From Mycobacterium sp. 1274761.0 (GTDB taxonomy: Bacteria; Actinomycetota; Actinomycetes; Mycobacteriales; Mycobacteriaceae): a DNA stretch of 64,000 nucleotides. The notes beneath the pieces were generated by a model. It saw only the letters and a list, made by a program, of their open reading frames with translations, did no database searches and was not told where the DNA came from. The position numbers were made by a program, and so were the translations under genes. The stretch spans positions 1 to 64,000 of the forward strand of contig NZ_LZMC01000058.1 in the NCBI RefSeq assembly GCF_001668615.1. Reading direction: 5' to 3'. Below are positions 55,320 through 64,000 of the stretch, piece by piece (the stretch's first letter is position 1; each line of letters opens with the position of its first letter).

Positions 55320-55685
55320 GTGACTGTTGCGGTCCTTCTGGTGATCGCAGTGTTCTTCCTCGGCATGGGTGTCTATGCGCTGGCGGCACCCGCCGCACTG
55401 TTTCGGCCGTTCGGTGTAACACTGAATTCGCCGGTGGCGCGATCGGAGGTGCGGGCCGTCTACGGTGGATTCGGCTTGGCGATGGCAGCAGTGCTGGGAT
55501 ATGCGGGGTTCCGCGACGGCGACGTGCAGAAGGGCATTGTGCTCGCCGTCGGAGTGGCACTCGTCGGAATGGCATTGGGCCGCATCGTGTCTGCGATCGT
55601 CGATGCGCGCACACCGTTCTACCCGAACTGGTTCTACTTTCTCATCGAGGTGATTGGCGGAGGAGCGCTGGTCGCACTCGCCTAG
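55320..55685 (+). CDS. DUF4345-like small membrane protein
   Basis: The protein has 121 residues from GTG 55320. It has four hydrophobic helices (VAVLLVIAVFFLGMGVYAL, GGFGLAMAAVLGYAGF, GIVLAVGVALVGMALGRIV, WFYFLIEVIGGGALVALA) with SEVRAVYGGF, the pattern of DUF4345. The function is unknown. It is 10 bp after the monooxygenase gene and probably the last gene of that operon, ending before a strong terminator. Confidence 0.78.
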   Translation: MTVAVLLVIAVFFLGMGVYALAAPAALFRPFGVTLNSPVARSEVRAVYGGFGLAMAAVLGYAGFRDGDVQKGIVLAVGVALVGMALGRIVSAIVDARTPFYPNWFYFLIEVIGGGALVALA

Positions 55686-55714
55686 CCCCAGCGATGACAC
55701 CTGACGCCGAGATC

Positions 55715-55762
55715 CGACTTTTGTAGAGAAAGTGCGAGAAGACCTCTGCAAAAGTCGTTTTT
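55715..55762. terminator. Bidirectional intrinsic terminator
   Basis: CGACTTTTGTAGAG (55715-55728) pairs with CTCTGCAAAAGTCG (55744-55757) at 13 of 14 positions (one T-G), followed by TTTTT (55758-55762). It sits between the convergent DUF4345 gene and the Rv3169-like gene. Confidence 0.88.
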
Positions 55763-55768
55763 CGCGAG

Positions 55769-56913
55769 TTACGGCGCGACGGTGAGCCAGTCGGCGAAAC
55801 CCGACGGGTCATGACGGCCCAGCGCGCCGTGCTCGAACAGACCCCAACCCTCGACAGGCGTGCCGTTGCCTTCGGTGCACACGGCGCGGCCGACATGGTC
55901 GATGACGCCGAAGCCTGCACGTCCGACGATGGCGGGGTCGGTCATGTCGTAGGTGAGCCGCTCGGTGAACTTCTCGCCCTTCCACGTGCCGTGGATCCAG
56001 TCCGAGTCACCGCCATAGCCGCCGCCCACGTGGATCGGCACGGGCAGCTTCGATTCCACGTCAAAGCGGACCGGCGTGCCGTCGGCTGCGGTGGCCTCGA
56101 TCGTCGCGCCGGTCGGAATGCGCGTGCCGGAGGTGTAGTGGATCTTCACCCGCGGCCAGCCCAGCTGCTCGACGCGGCCGTCCTTCCATACCCGCGTGCA
56201 GTCGTTGAGCGAACGGAACCCGCTCGGCTCCTCCTGAATGATCAGCACGATCGAGAAATCGTCGAACGCCATCGGGACGTAGAGCCACCACATGCCTTCG
56301 AACGGGGGATCGGCCGGCCGTCCCGTCGGTTCGGGCTCGCCGATGGGCCTTATGCCCCATGAGCGGTCCCGCGTGCCGATCCACACCGACGGGTCGACGA
56401 TGATCTCCTCGCCGTCGATCGTGATGCTGCCGCTCCACGAACCCACTTGCGCAAACCGCTGCGCATCCAACGTGATTCGGGTGCCCGACCGCAGAATGTG
56501 GCGCTGTTCCTGAACGACCTCGTACAGCCCGGTCCACGTCAGGTCGACGGCCATGTCCTCGGTCTCGTCCATGACGATGCGCAACTGGTGTAACGGCTCG
56601 GTGACCTCCACGCGGTATCCGAGCACGTTCTGGTTCAGCCGGTCTTGATCGATGGCGTCCGAAAGATGCACTGCCGTCTGCACATCGCTTGGCTCGATGT
56701 CGCCGCCAGCGCGGCTCCGACGCCGCACGAGCACGAACGCATCCTTCACACCCAGGTTCGGGTAGTAACCGATGCCGGTGATCAAAAAGATGTCGCCGGT
56801 GCGGTCGTGCGCGTTGAAGTAGGACCGGTCGTAGAAGTTGCGGTCCGAGCTGCTCGGCCACGCGATAGGCTGGGGGATCTGGTGGACGGGAAACTCGTCC
56901 ATGGGACCCAGCA

Positions 56914-56914
<1 letters not shown>
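55769..56914 (-). CDS. Conserved protein, Rv3169-like
   Basis: The protein has 381 residues from ATG 56914, overlapping the phosphotransferase stop as TGATG. It is beta-rich, with the repeated motif SWSGSITIDGEEIIVDPS and WIGTRDRSWGIRPIGEP near the middle and a C-terminal GWGLFEHGALGRHD. These resemble the conserved mycobacterial Rv3169 and DUF7064/7065-type lipocalin-like proteins. No catalytic motif is assigned. Tight coupling to the phosphotransferase suggests the two act on one substrate. Confidence 0.72.
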
Positions 56915-58088
<1,174 letters not shown>

Positions 58089-58089
<1 letters not shown>

Positions 58090-58691
58090 TGAAAGCAGAC
58101 CCCGGTTCGGTTGACAAGGGGCACACGGCCGGGCGGCCGCGCGACCCGCGTATCGACGCTGCCATATTGCGCGCGACCACGGATCTGCTTGTGGAAATCG
58201 GCTATTCGAACGTGACTATGGCCGCGGTCGCCGAGAGGGCGGGCACCACGAAGACCGCGCTGTATCGCCGATGGTCGAGCAAGGCGGAGCTGGTTCATGA
58301 GGCCGCGTTTCCCGCCGCGCCCACGGCGATCGCGACGCCGCCGGGGGATTTCCGCGCTGACGTGCGGGCCATGATCGCGGCCACCGCGAACGTATTCAGC
58401 AGCCCGGTGGTGCGTGCGGCGCTGCCTGGCCTGATCGCCGACATGTCCGCCGACGCCGAGCTGAACGAGCGTGTGATGAGCCGTTTCATCGACGTGTTCG
58501 CCGCGGTGCGGACGCGGCTTGCCGATGCGCTGCAGCGGGGCGACGCGCACGCCGACATCGACCCGCAGCGGCTGATCGAGGTGATCGGCGGGGCGACGAT
58601 GTTGCGGCTTCTGCTGTCGCCGGGAACGGATCTCGACGACGAATGGATCGACCAGACGACCGCCATCGTCGCCCATGGTGTGATTGCCTGA
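58089..58691 (+). CDS. TetR-family regulator, Rv3167c-like
   Basis: The protein has 200 residues from ATG 58089. The helix-turn-helix reads NVTMAAVAERAGTTKTALYR followed by RWSSKAELVHEA. A C-terminal ligand domain has the TetR_C-type segment DDEWIDQTTAIVAHGVIA. The order with Rv3168- and Rv3169-like genes matches Rv3167c of M. tuberculosis. It probably represses itself and the divergent pair. The stop at 58689-58691 overlaps the possible TTG start of the PIG-L gene. Confidence 0.88.
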
Positions 58692-59279
58692 CGCCGTGGT
58701 TCATCAACCTTTCCCACAGACTGGCGCTCCGCGCTGGTGTTGGTTCCCCATCCCGACGATCCCGAATACGGGGTGGCGGCCGCGGTCGCCAAGTGGACGT
58801 CGCAAGGCAAGCACGTCCACTTTGCGTTGGCGTGCCGCGGCGAGGCCGGCATCCCCGGCATGCCCCGAGAGGAATGCGGTCGGCTACGCGAACGCGAGCA
58901 ACTGACGTCCTCGGCGGTCGTCGGGGTGAACGACGTCCAGTCCTGGGACTTCCCCGACAGCAAGATCTTCAACACGCCCGAACTCCGGGCGAAGATCGCC
59001 GAGACCATCATCGAGATCGCGCCCGACGTCGTCGTCACCCTCTATAGCGGGCCCGAGTGGGCGGCCGGCGCCCCGAACCAGCGCGATCATATCGAGTTCT
59101 CTAATGCCGCTGCCGCCGCGTATGATTCGCTGCCCGAAAAGCCGCGGTGGTTCTTCGAGAACGGTCCGCTCGGCACGCACCGCGAGGTCGTTGACGATTT
59201 CATCGACGTCGCTGAATCCGTTGCTCGCCGAAGCTCTTACCGTAGCTCTGTGACTGTGGCGCTGCCGCCTGTTGAGTGA
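58684..59279 (+). pseudogene. PIG-L/LmbE deacetylase, frameshifted at the 5' end and short at the 3' end
   Basis: The LmbE zinc motif is clear (LVPHPDDPEYG), followed by CRGEAGIPGMPREEC and RDHIEF. The family N-terminus (FPTDWRSALVLV) continues upstream in the same frame but reaches no start before a stop at 58689. A plausible start, TTG 58684, encodes MPDAVVHQPFP in the neighbouring frame and joins it only by a -1 shift at T TTC CCA (58710-58716), or if one base is missing. The C-terminus loses homology after FIDVAESV and ends in YRSSVTVALPPVE, shorter than typical LmbE proteins. Decay is the simplest reading. GTG 58737 would give a shorter, probably unfolded product. Confidence 0.65.
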
Positions 59280-60032
59280 ACCATCACCAGGGGTGCGCTC
59301 GGCGTTGTGGTTTGCGGCACCGTCACCGTCGTCTCCCCGTCACGTGCCCCGGACTGCGCGAGTACTCGATACGGACCGGAAGCGGGTAGCCGCACAGTCA
59401 CATCACCCTCCGCGACCGCTTCCATGGTGCGGGGGGTTTCTCGGAAATCCACGGAGATGCCGCCGGATTCGGTGGCTGCTCTGAATGAATCGGAAACGGC
59501 GATCGCGGTGCTGGTCCTGATGTCACCGTGGTGCAGGTTGATGTCAACCCGGCGGGCTCTGCCGCCCAGCACAACCCCGCCGTCGTGTGTGTTGGCCACC
59601 AGTTGATCGAGGTCGCTATGTGCGGACAGCGAGCCGGACTGCTGGTTGACGGTCATGCTCAATTGTCGTGCGACAGTGGGCGGGAGCACGACCTCGATCT
59701 CTCCGTTACGGATAAACCGTGCGAAGCCGGAACCGCTCTGGAGAACCGTGACCCGGCCGCTGGCGCCCTCGTTGGCGACCGCCAGGTGGATGTCGTCGGT
59801 GTTGGCGGTAATACGCAGATTGACGCGAGGCTCCGTGGCGTCGTCGTCGCTGATAAGGCGGACGCTCAGCGGGATGTCGCCGGTGTCGAGTGTTAGCAAC
59901 CGCACGCCATACGGCAGCTTCTCTGTTTCTGTCACTAGGCGTAGGCCACTGAGCCCGTAGGCTAGAGCGCCGAGGACGCCCAGCGTGCCGAGAGAAAGCA
60001 AGACGGCGAGAAAAACGAGTACAACGCGCACC
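59237..60032 (-). CDS. Membrane-anchored DUF4097-like protein
   Basis: The protein has at least 264 residues, with one N-terminal membrane helix (VVLVFLAVLLSLGTLGVLGAL) followed by an extracellular beta-helix-like region with repeats such as GSLSAHSDLDQLVA and GDIRTSTAIAV, typical of DUF4097. The start is unclear: GTG 60032 leaves a very short cytosolic end, while the GAGGAGGA site near 60130 leads to an ATG at 60119 that is out of frame and stops after seven codons. DUF4097 proteins often accompany envelope-stress two-component systems, and one lies upstream. Confidence 0.72.
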
Positions 60033-60141
60033 GCGGCGCGGCGGCGACTGGACAGCGTGGGCGCCGAAAGCTGGGAAGCGCCAGCACCCGGCCCGTCAAG
60101 ATCGGGCGGTGTCTGGCATGCGACGTTCGTCCTCCTCAGGT

Positions 60142-60633
60142 CTACTCCTGCCCGTGGTAGTCCAGATGCGCGGCGGCGCGCTTGAGTACAAGCACCACAT
60201 CGGCTTTGGTAGTGGACGCGTCGTCGTTGTATGCCCGAAGGCTCGGCCAATCCGGCTCGGCGGCGGAATTGGCCATTTCCAGTATCAAGCTCTCCAGGCG
60301 ATCAACCTGCTTGTGTACCGCTTGGGGCGACATGACTTGCCAGTAGCCCGACGCCACCCGCAGCGCACCTTCGAGGCAGAACTTGCAGGGGATCGCGCCA
60401 CTCTCGGTGCGCGTCATATAACTTCCCGGCCCGACGCGCTCGGTGCGAACCCGCACCCATTCGTCCGGGGACCCGACAACGGGATTCACTTGATTACCAT
60501 CGGCGTCGCGGCAGTAGGTGCCCTGCGTCCATCCCTCGTCAACCTCGATCAGTGCGAGCGCGTCCTCGATCACTCCCCGGTCATTCTTCATCATCATATT
60601 TCCGGCGGGTTGCAGTCGGTCGATCGATGTCAT
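60142..60633 (-). CDS. DUF6197-like protein
   Basis: The protein has 163 residues from ATG 60633. It matches the actinobacterial DUF6197 pattern: EDALALIEVDEGWTQGTYC, CKFCLEGALRVAS, and RAYNDDASTTKADVVLVLKR. The function is unknown. The stop is only about 20 bp before the DUF4097 coding region, and the start is 15 bp after the response regulator gene, so all four genes (kinase, regulator, DUF6197, DUF4097) probably form one operon. Confidence 0.72.
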   Translation of the reverse strand: MTSIDRLQPAGNMMMKNDRGVIEDALALIEVDEGWTQGTYCRDADGNQVNPVVGSPDEWVRVRTERVGPGSYMTRTESGAIPCKFCLEGALRVASGYWQVMSPQAVHKQVDRLESLILEMANSAAEPDWPSLRAYNDDASTTKADVVLVLKRAAAHLDYHGQE

Positions 60634-60648
60634 GATCGTGTCCTTCCT

Positions 60649-61293
60649 CTAAGACTCGAGATAGTGCAAGACGGCCAGCACGCGGCGATTCTCGGTGTCA
60701 TCGGGGGCCAGTCCCAGCTTTGTGAAGATGGAGGCGATGTGCTTTTCGGCGGAGCCGGTCGACATGTGCAACGTGGCGGCGATCGCCGAGTTGGTCCTGC
60801 CTTCGGCCATGAGCTGCAATACCTCGCGTTCGCGGGGCGTCAGCTGATCCAAGGCGCTGCGGCGATGCGACCGCGCGAGTATCTGGGACACCACTTCGGG
60901 GTCGAGGAGAGTTCCGCCGCTGCCGACGACCTCGACCGCGTCCAGAAATGCCGGCACATCAGCGACGCGGTCCTTGAGCAGGTATCCGAAGCCGCGGGTG
61001 TCCGACGCGATCAGGTCGGAGGCGTAACGCTCTTCGACGTAGTGCGACAAGACCATTACGGCCGACTCGGGATTCTGGCTCCGCAGCAACGCTGCGGCGC
61101 GGATCCCCTCATCGGTGAACGTCGGCGGCATCCTCACATCGACGATCACAAGATCAGGGTGCGTTTCGTTGACCAGAGATGTCAGGTTTGAGGCATCGGC
61201 CACCTCCGCTACCACCTCGTGGCCGGCGTCGACGAGGATGCGCGCAATACCTCCGCGCAGAAGGGCCGAGTCCTCGGCGATCACTATTCGCAT
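60649..61293 (-). CDS. NarL/LuxR-family response regulator
   Basis: This 214-residue protein has a receiver domain (residues 1-120) with acidic pair IVIAEDSALL, phosphoacceptor aspartate in DLVIVDVRMPP and lysine in YLLKDRV. The C-terminal LuxR-type helix-turn-helix reads LTPREREVLQLMAEGRTNSA and then HMSTGSAEKHIASIF. The ATG overlaps the kinase stop by 10 bp. It should be phosphorylated by the neighbouring kinase and probably controls its own operon. Confidence 0.95.
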   Translation of the reverse strand: MRIVIAEDSALLRGGIARILVDAGHEVVAEVADASNLTSLVNETHPDLVIVDVRMPPTFTDEGIRAAALLRSQNPESAVMVLSHYVEERYASDLIASDTRGFGYLLKDRVADVPAFLDAVEVVGSGGTLLDPEVVSQILARSHRRSALDQLTPREREVLQLMAEGRTNSAIAATLHMSTGSAEKHIASIFTKLGLAPDDTENRRVLAVLHYLES

Positions 61294-62576
61294 GGCAGCA
61301 CCGCAGTGACAGTCGTAGACCCGCTGGCGGGACTGGAAACCGTGAACGTGCCGCGGGCAGCGCGTACCCGCTCCGCCAGACCACGCAGGCCCGTGGCGGT
61401 CGAGCTGTGGCTGATCTGTGCGCCGCCCCGACCATCGTCGAATACGGAAACGTGGAGCTTGTTCTCGTTCTGGTCGAGTCGCACCGTCACGGCGGCCCGC
61501 GTTGCCTGTGCGTGTTTGGCGACGTTGGTGAGTGCCTCGGCGACTACGAAGTAGGCGACGGATTCGGTTTCCGAAGGGATGCGCCGACTGAGATCGATGT
61601 CCAGCGTTGTCGGGACGGCGGCGCGCTGCACCACCGAGGAGAGGGCTGCGTCTAGGCCGCGGTCGGCGAGGATGGTCGGTGCGATGCCGCGGACGACGTT
61701 ACGCAGCTCTACCAAGGCGGTTTTCGCATCGTCGAGAGCCTCGGCCATCAATCCCTTGGCGGCAACTGGATCGTTGTCGAACTTGGTTTGGGCGAGGCCG
61801 ATTGTCATCGCCAGTGACACGAGGCGGGGTTGCACGCTGTCGTGCAGGTCACGTTCGATGCGGTGGCGCTCGGTCTGGGCGGACGAGACTGCGCCCAGCC
61901 TGGCGTCAGCGAGCGCATTCACCTCGCGTTGAAGCATCGCGGCCGGCGATGGCGAGAGCAGCCACCCGTCGATTTTGGCGTCGAGAATAGGAGCGAATAT
62001 CACTATGGCGACTGCAGCCGCTAACGCGATCGCGGCCAGCGGCCAGGCCAACGCGGGCGAAATGAATGACAGTCCGGCGTCTTGAGGCCGGTTCGCGGCG
62101 ATCGCGGCGGCTGGTGCCAGCAATGCGAATGCCAGCAGAATGAGCGCGAGCCCGGTGGCTGCCAGGTCGTAGACCATCCGGAGGAAATGGTGTAGGCAGC
62201 CCTTCCAGAACCGGGCGCTGGTGATGTCCAGCCCGATCTGCTGGAGCCAACCTTGAACGCCCGTGGAATCGGCCATCTTCCGGGGCGGTACCGAGATCGC
62301 CATGCCGAAGACGGCCTCGCTACGCCGACGCTCGAGCCATTCGACGCCCCGCATCAGGTAGAGGAACGTGAGGAGGGCAAGCACGAATCCGATCACTGAC
62401 GGGATGGTCATGATGCCGACGAATACGATCGAGAGTGGCACCCACAGCCAAATCGCGCCGATCGCCGCACCGACGATCATCGATGAGGTGGGCACGAGGC
62501 CCATGCGACGGATCTTCGGCTGCATCGTCGTGGCGGGCGTTCGCGGCTGGGCGCCTTGATCGGTGATTGCGACCAT
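61284..62576 (-). CDS. HisKA_3 sensor histidine kinase
   Basis: The protein has 430 residues from ATG 62576 (TTG 62612 is an alternative). The N-terminal half has two TM hairpins (GIMTIPSVIGFVLALLTFLY, and LAATGLALILLAFALLAPAA with LAAIALAAAVAIVIFAPIL). The dimerisation box ERHRIERDLHDSVQPRLV has the phosphoacceptor histidine, followed by HATPase motifs EALTNVAKHA, DDGRGG and TGLRGLAERV. It has no large extracellular sensor, like intramembrane-sensing kinases of the LiaS type. It is coupled to the response regulator. Confidence 0.94.
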   Translation of the reverse strand: MVAITDQGAQPRTPATTMQPKIRRMGLVPTSSMIVGAAIGAIWLWVPLSIVFVGIMTIPSVIGFVLALLTFLYLMRGVEWLERRRSEAVFGMAISVPPRKMADSTGVQGWLQQIGLDITSARFWKGCLHHFLRMVYDLAATGLALILLAFALLAPAAAIAANRPQDAGLSFISPALAWPLAAIALAAAVAIVIFAPILDAKIDGWLLSPSPAAMLQREVNALADARLGAVSSAQTERHRIERDLHDSVQPRLVSLAMTIGLAQTKFDNDPVAAKGLMAEALDDAKTALVELRNVVRGIAPTILADRGLDAALSSVVQRAAVPTTLDIDLSRRIPSETESVAYFVVAEALTNVAKHAQATRAAVTVRLDQNENKLHVSVFDDGRGGAQISHSSTATGLRGLAERVRAARGTFTVSSPASGSTTVTAVLPCE

Positions 62577-62703
62577 GTCTTCAACGTACGGAGTGTCGAG
62601 GTGATCTAACAACGGCGATTACCGGAGAAGTTGGCGGGGGTTACCCCCCATTGCCGTCGCCGTCAGTTTGGAGTCTGACCGCTGGACCGGGGTCGCGGAG
62701 TTG

Positions 62704-63468
62704 TCAGCTGTCGATCTGCCGCTTGTTGCGCTCGGCGACCGCACGAAATTGGTCGCCGAGTCCCTCGAAGTCGCGGTGCTGCTTGAAGGCAATGTTCTCC
62801 TCGGCGGCCAGCGCGGGATCAATGACCGTCGCCGCGCCGGTGGTGTAAATCTCCTTGAGCCCGAGCATCGTTGGGCCCGGTACCTCGGCGATCTGCGTTG
62901 CCAACTCCACAGCGCGCTCGAGCAGTTTCTCGTGTGCGACGACCTCTGTGACCAATCCGATCCGCTCGGCGCGCGCGGCATCGACGACTTCACCCGTCAT
63001 CGACAGTCTGCGGGCCATCGCGTGGCCCACGACCTGCGGCAGCCGCGCTGTCATCCCACCGCCGGGAAGAATTCCCACGCGCGCATGAGTGTCGGCGAAC
63101 ACGGCCCGCTCCGAGGCGATGAGGAAGTCACAGCCGAGCGCCATCTCCAGGCCACCGGTGAATACCGCACCGTTGATGGCGCCGATGATCGGCGTGCGCA
63201 TGTTGCCCGTCGCGGCGATGCAGCTCTGCGAGCGGAACTCCTCGAAATAGCCGAGCCCGTCGCGCTGAGCCTCCTTCAGGTCCACGCCGGCGCAGAATGC
63301 GGGATCCGCTCCCGTCAGCACCACGGCCCGCACCGACTCGTTGGTGTCGGCCTCGGTCAACGCCGTGTACGCCGCGCGGATCAAGCCTCGACTCAACGCG
63401 TTCCGTGCCTCGGGCCGGTTCAGCGTCAACACCCGAACCGGGCCGCGATCCTCACTCAGAACAAGCAC
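62704..63468 (-). CDS. Enoyl-CoA hydratase/isomerase family protein
   Basis: The protein has 254 residues from GTG 63468, behind GAGAGGGG; a longer start at ATG 63516 is possible. The crotonase pattern is LNRPEARNALS, then TGADPAFCAGVDLKE, the oxyanion-hole strand AINGAVFTGGLEMALGCDF, and the catalytic region HARVGILPGGGMTARLP. The first glutamate position of the hydratase pair is not obvious, so it may be an isomerase or hydrolase variant. It acts on acyl-CoA in lipid catabolism. Neighbours give no specific substrate. Confidence 0.85.
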   Translation of the reverse strand: MLVLSEDRGPVRVLTLNRPEARNALSRGLIRAAYTALTEADTNESVRAVVLTGADPAFCAGVDLKEAQRDGLGYFEEFRSQSCIAATGNMRTPIIGAINGAVFTGGLEMALGCDFLIASERAVFADTHARVGILPGGGMTARLPQVVGHAMARRLSMTGEVVDAARAERIGLVTEVVAHEKLLERAVELATQIAEVPGPTMLGLKEIYTTGAATVIDPALAAEENIAFKQHRDFEGLGDQFRAVAERNKRQIDS

Positions 63469-63557
63469 GTCTACCCCTCTCGCCGAGATCGACGTAATAG
63501 CGCGATCTTGTCGCAACTTTGCGCCCCATTTATGGGCTTGGGCGCAACTAGTCGACG

Positions 63558-64000
63558 CTAGCGCAGGAACTGGTTGGCGAGGTTCGCCACGTCCAGCAGG
63601 GGCTGCGGCAGCGCTCCGAGCGCAAACGTCACGGCGGCAGTGATCGTGATGACGGCCGTGCTCAGGAAGCTCGGCACCACCACGTCGGGCGCGTCGTCGG
63701 GCGGGTCGGTGAAGAACATGAGCACGATGACCCGCACATAGAAATACGCCGCGATGGCGCTGGCGATCACGCCGACAATCACCAACGGAATGGCACCACC
63801 CTCGCCGGCGGCCTTGAACACCGCGAACTTGCTGACGAAACCGCTCGTCAACGGGATGCCCGCGAACGCCAGCAGAAACAGCGAGAACACAATGCCGACG
63901 ATGGGATAGCGCCGGCCGAGCCCGGCCCAGCGCACCATCGCGGTCTCTTCGTCGCCGCCCTTGTCGCGAACCAGGCCGACGACGGCGAAGGCGCCCAGCG
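63558..64000 (-). CDS. nuoN: NADH-quinone oxidoreductase subunit N (NuoN), C-terminal part
   Basis: The frame enters from the right edge and ends at TAG 63558-63560. The visible 147 residues have hydrophobic helices such as GIVFSLFLLAFAGIPLTSGF and LVIVGVIASAIAAYFYVRVIV, the antiporter-like pattern at the end of NuoN, with SKFAVFKAA. This is a proton-pumping membrane subunit of respiratory complex I. The location relative to Rv3167c-like genes agrees with nuoN being the last gene of nuoA-N. Upstream nuo genes lie outside the window. Confidence 0.92.
   Translation of the reverse strand, partial: LGAFAVVGLVRDKGGDEETAMVRWAGLGRRYPIVGIVFSLFLLAFAGIPLTSGFVSKFAVFKAAGEGGAIPLVIVGVIASAIAAYFYVRVIVLMFFTDPPDDAPDVVVPSFLSTAVITITAAVTFALGALPQPLLDVANLANQFLR

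Overview
The window is high-GC DNA from a mycobacterium (Mycobacterium sensu lato, most likely a Mycolicibacterium-type environmental species). The left part follows the M. tuberculosis gene neighbourhood Rv3205c to Rv3193c, and the right part holds counterparts of Rv3170 to Rv3167c and of nuoN (Rv3158). Those assignments come from remembered family sequences, not a database search. Many starts are GTG or TTG, and several neighbours overlap as ATGA or GTGA.

Region 1 (1-25.6 kb) is conserved core. It has an alkyltransferase-like protein and lipV, then the AdnA-AdnB helicase-nuclease, a DoxX-like protein, a RCK potassium channel, nudC, mycoredoxin and uvrD2. Next is whiB7 with its leader peptide and attenuator hairpin. 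It ends with an ABC1 kinase, an E1/cyclodehydratase-like protein, a DUF2342 zincin-like protein, a PDZ/Lon protein, a UPF0182 membrane protein and a 1305-residue double GGDEF/EAL protein. Genome maintenance (adnAB, uvrD2), redox/NAD turnover (mrx1, nudC) and intrinsic antibiotic resistance (whiB7) are close together.

Region 2 (25.6-42 kb) begins at an initiator tRNA gene and looks accessory. A TetR regulator, a SnoaL-like protein, three SDRs, an unusually long 3Fe-4S-type ferredoxin and a cytochrome P450 share copies of one 16-bp inverted repeat, CTRTAC-N4-GTAYAG, in nearly every intergenic gap. I infer one repressor-controlled oxidation pathway for a hydrophobic, alcohol-bearing substrate. 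After it come two alpha/beta hydrolases in lower-GC, gene-poor DNA, then an mmpS-mmpL-mmpL export operon and a secreted hemophore-like protein.

Region 3 (42-49.6 kb) has htpG, a STAS-domain protein, an M42 aminopeptidase, two small stress-type proteins (CsbD-like, DUF6480) preceded by SigF-like promoter matches, two alpha/beta hydrolases flanking a NAD-dependent epimerase, and a small secreted protein.

Region 4 (49.6-64 kb) carries a phosphodiesterase-fold nuclease, a quinone oxidoreductase, aofH, an F420-type luciferase-like oxidoreductase, an EthA-like Baeyer-Villiger monooxygenase and a DUF4345 protein. A phosphotransferase and a conserved partner protein lie divergent from a TetR gene. 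Then come a frameshifted and C-terminally shortened PIG-L deacetylase, a histidine kinase/response regulator/DUF4097 set resembling LiaFSR logic, an enoyl-CoA hydratase, and the 3' end of nuoN running off the window.
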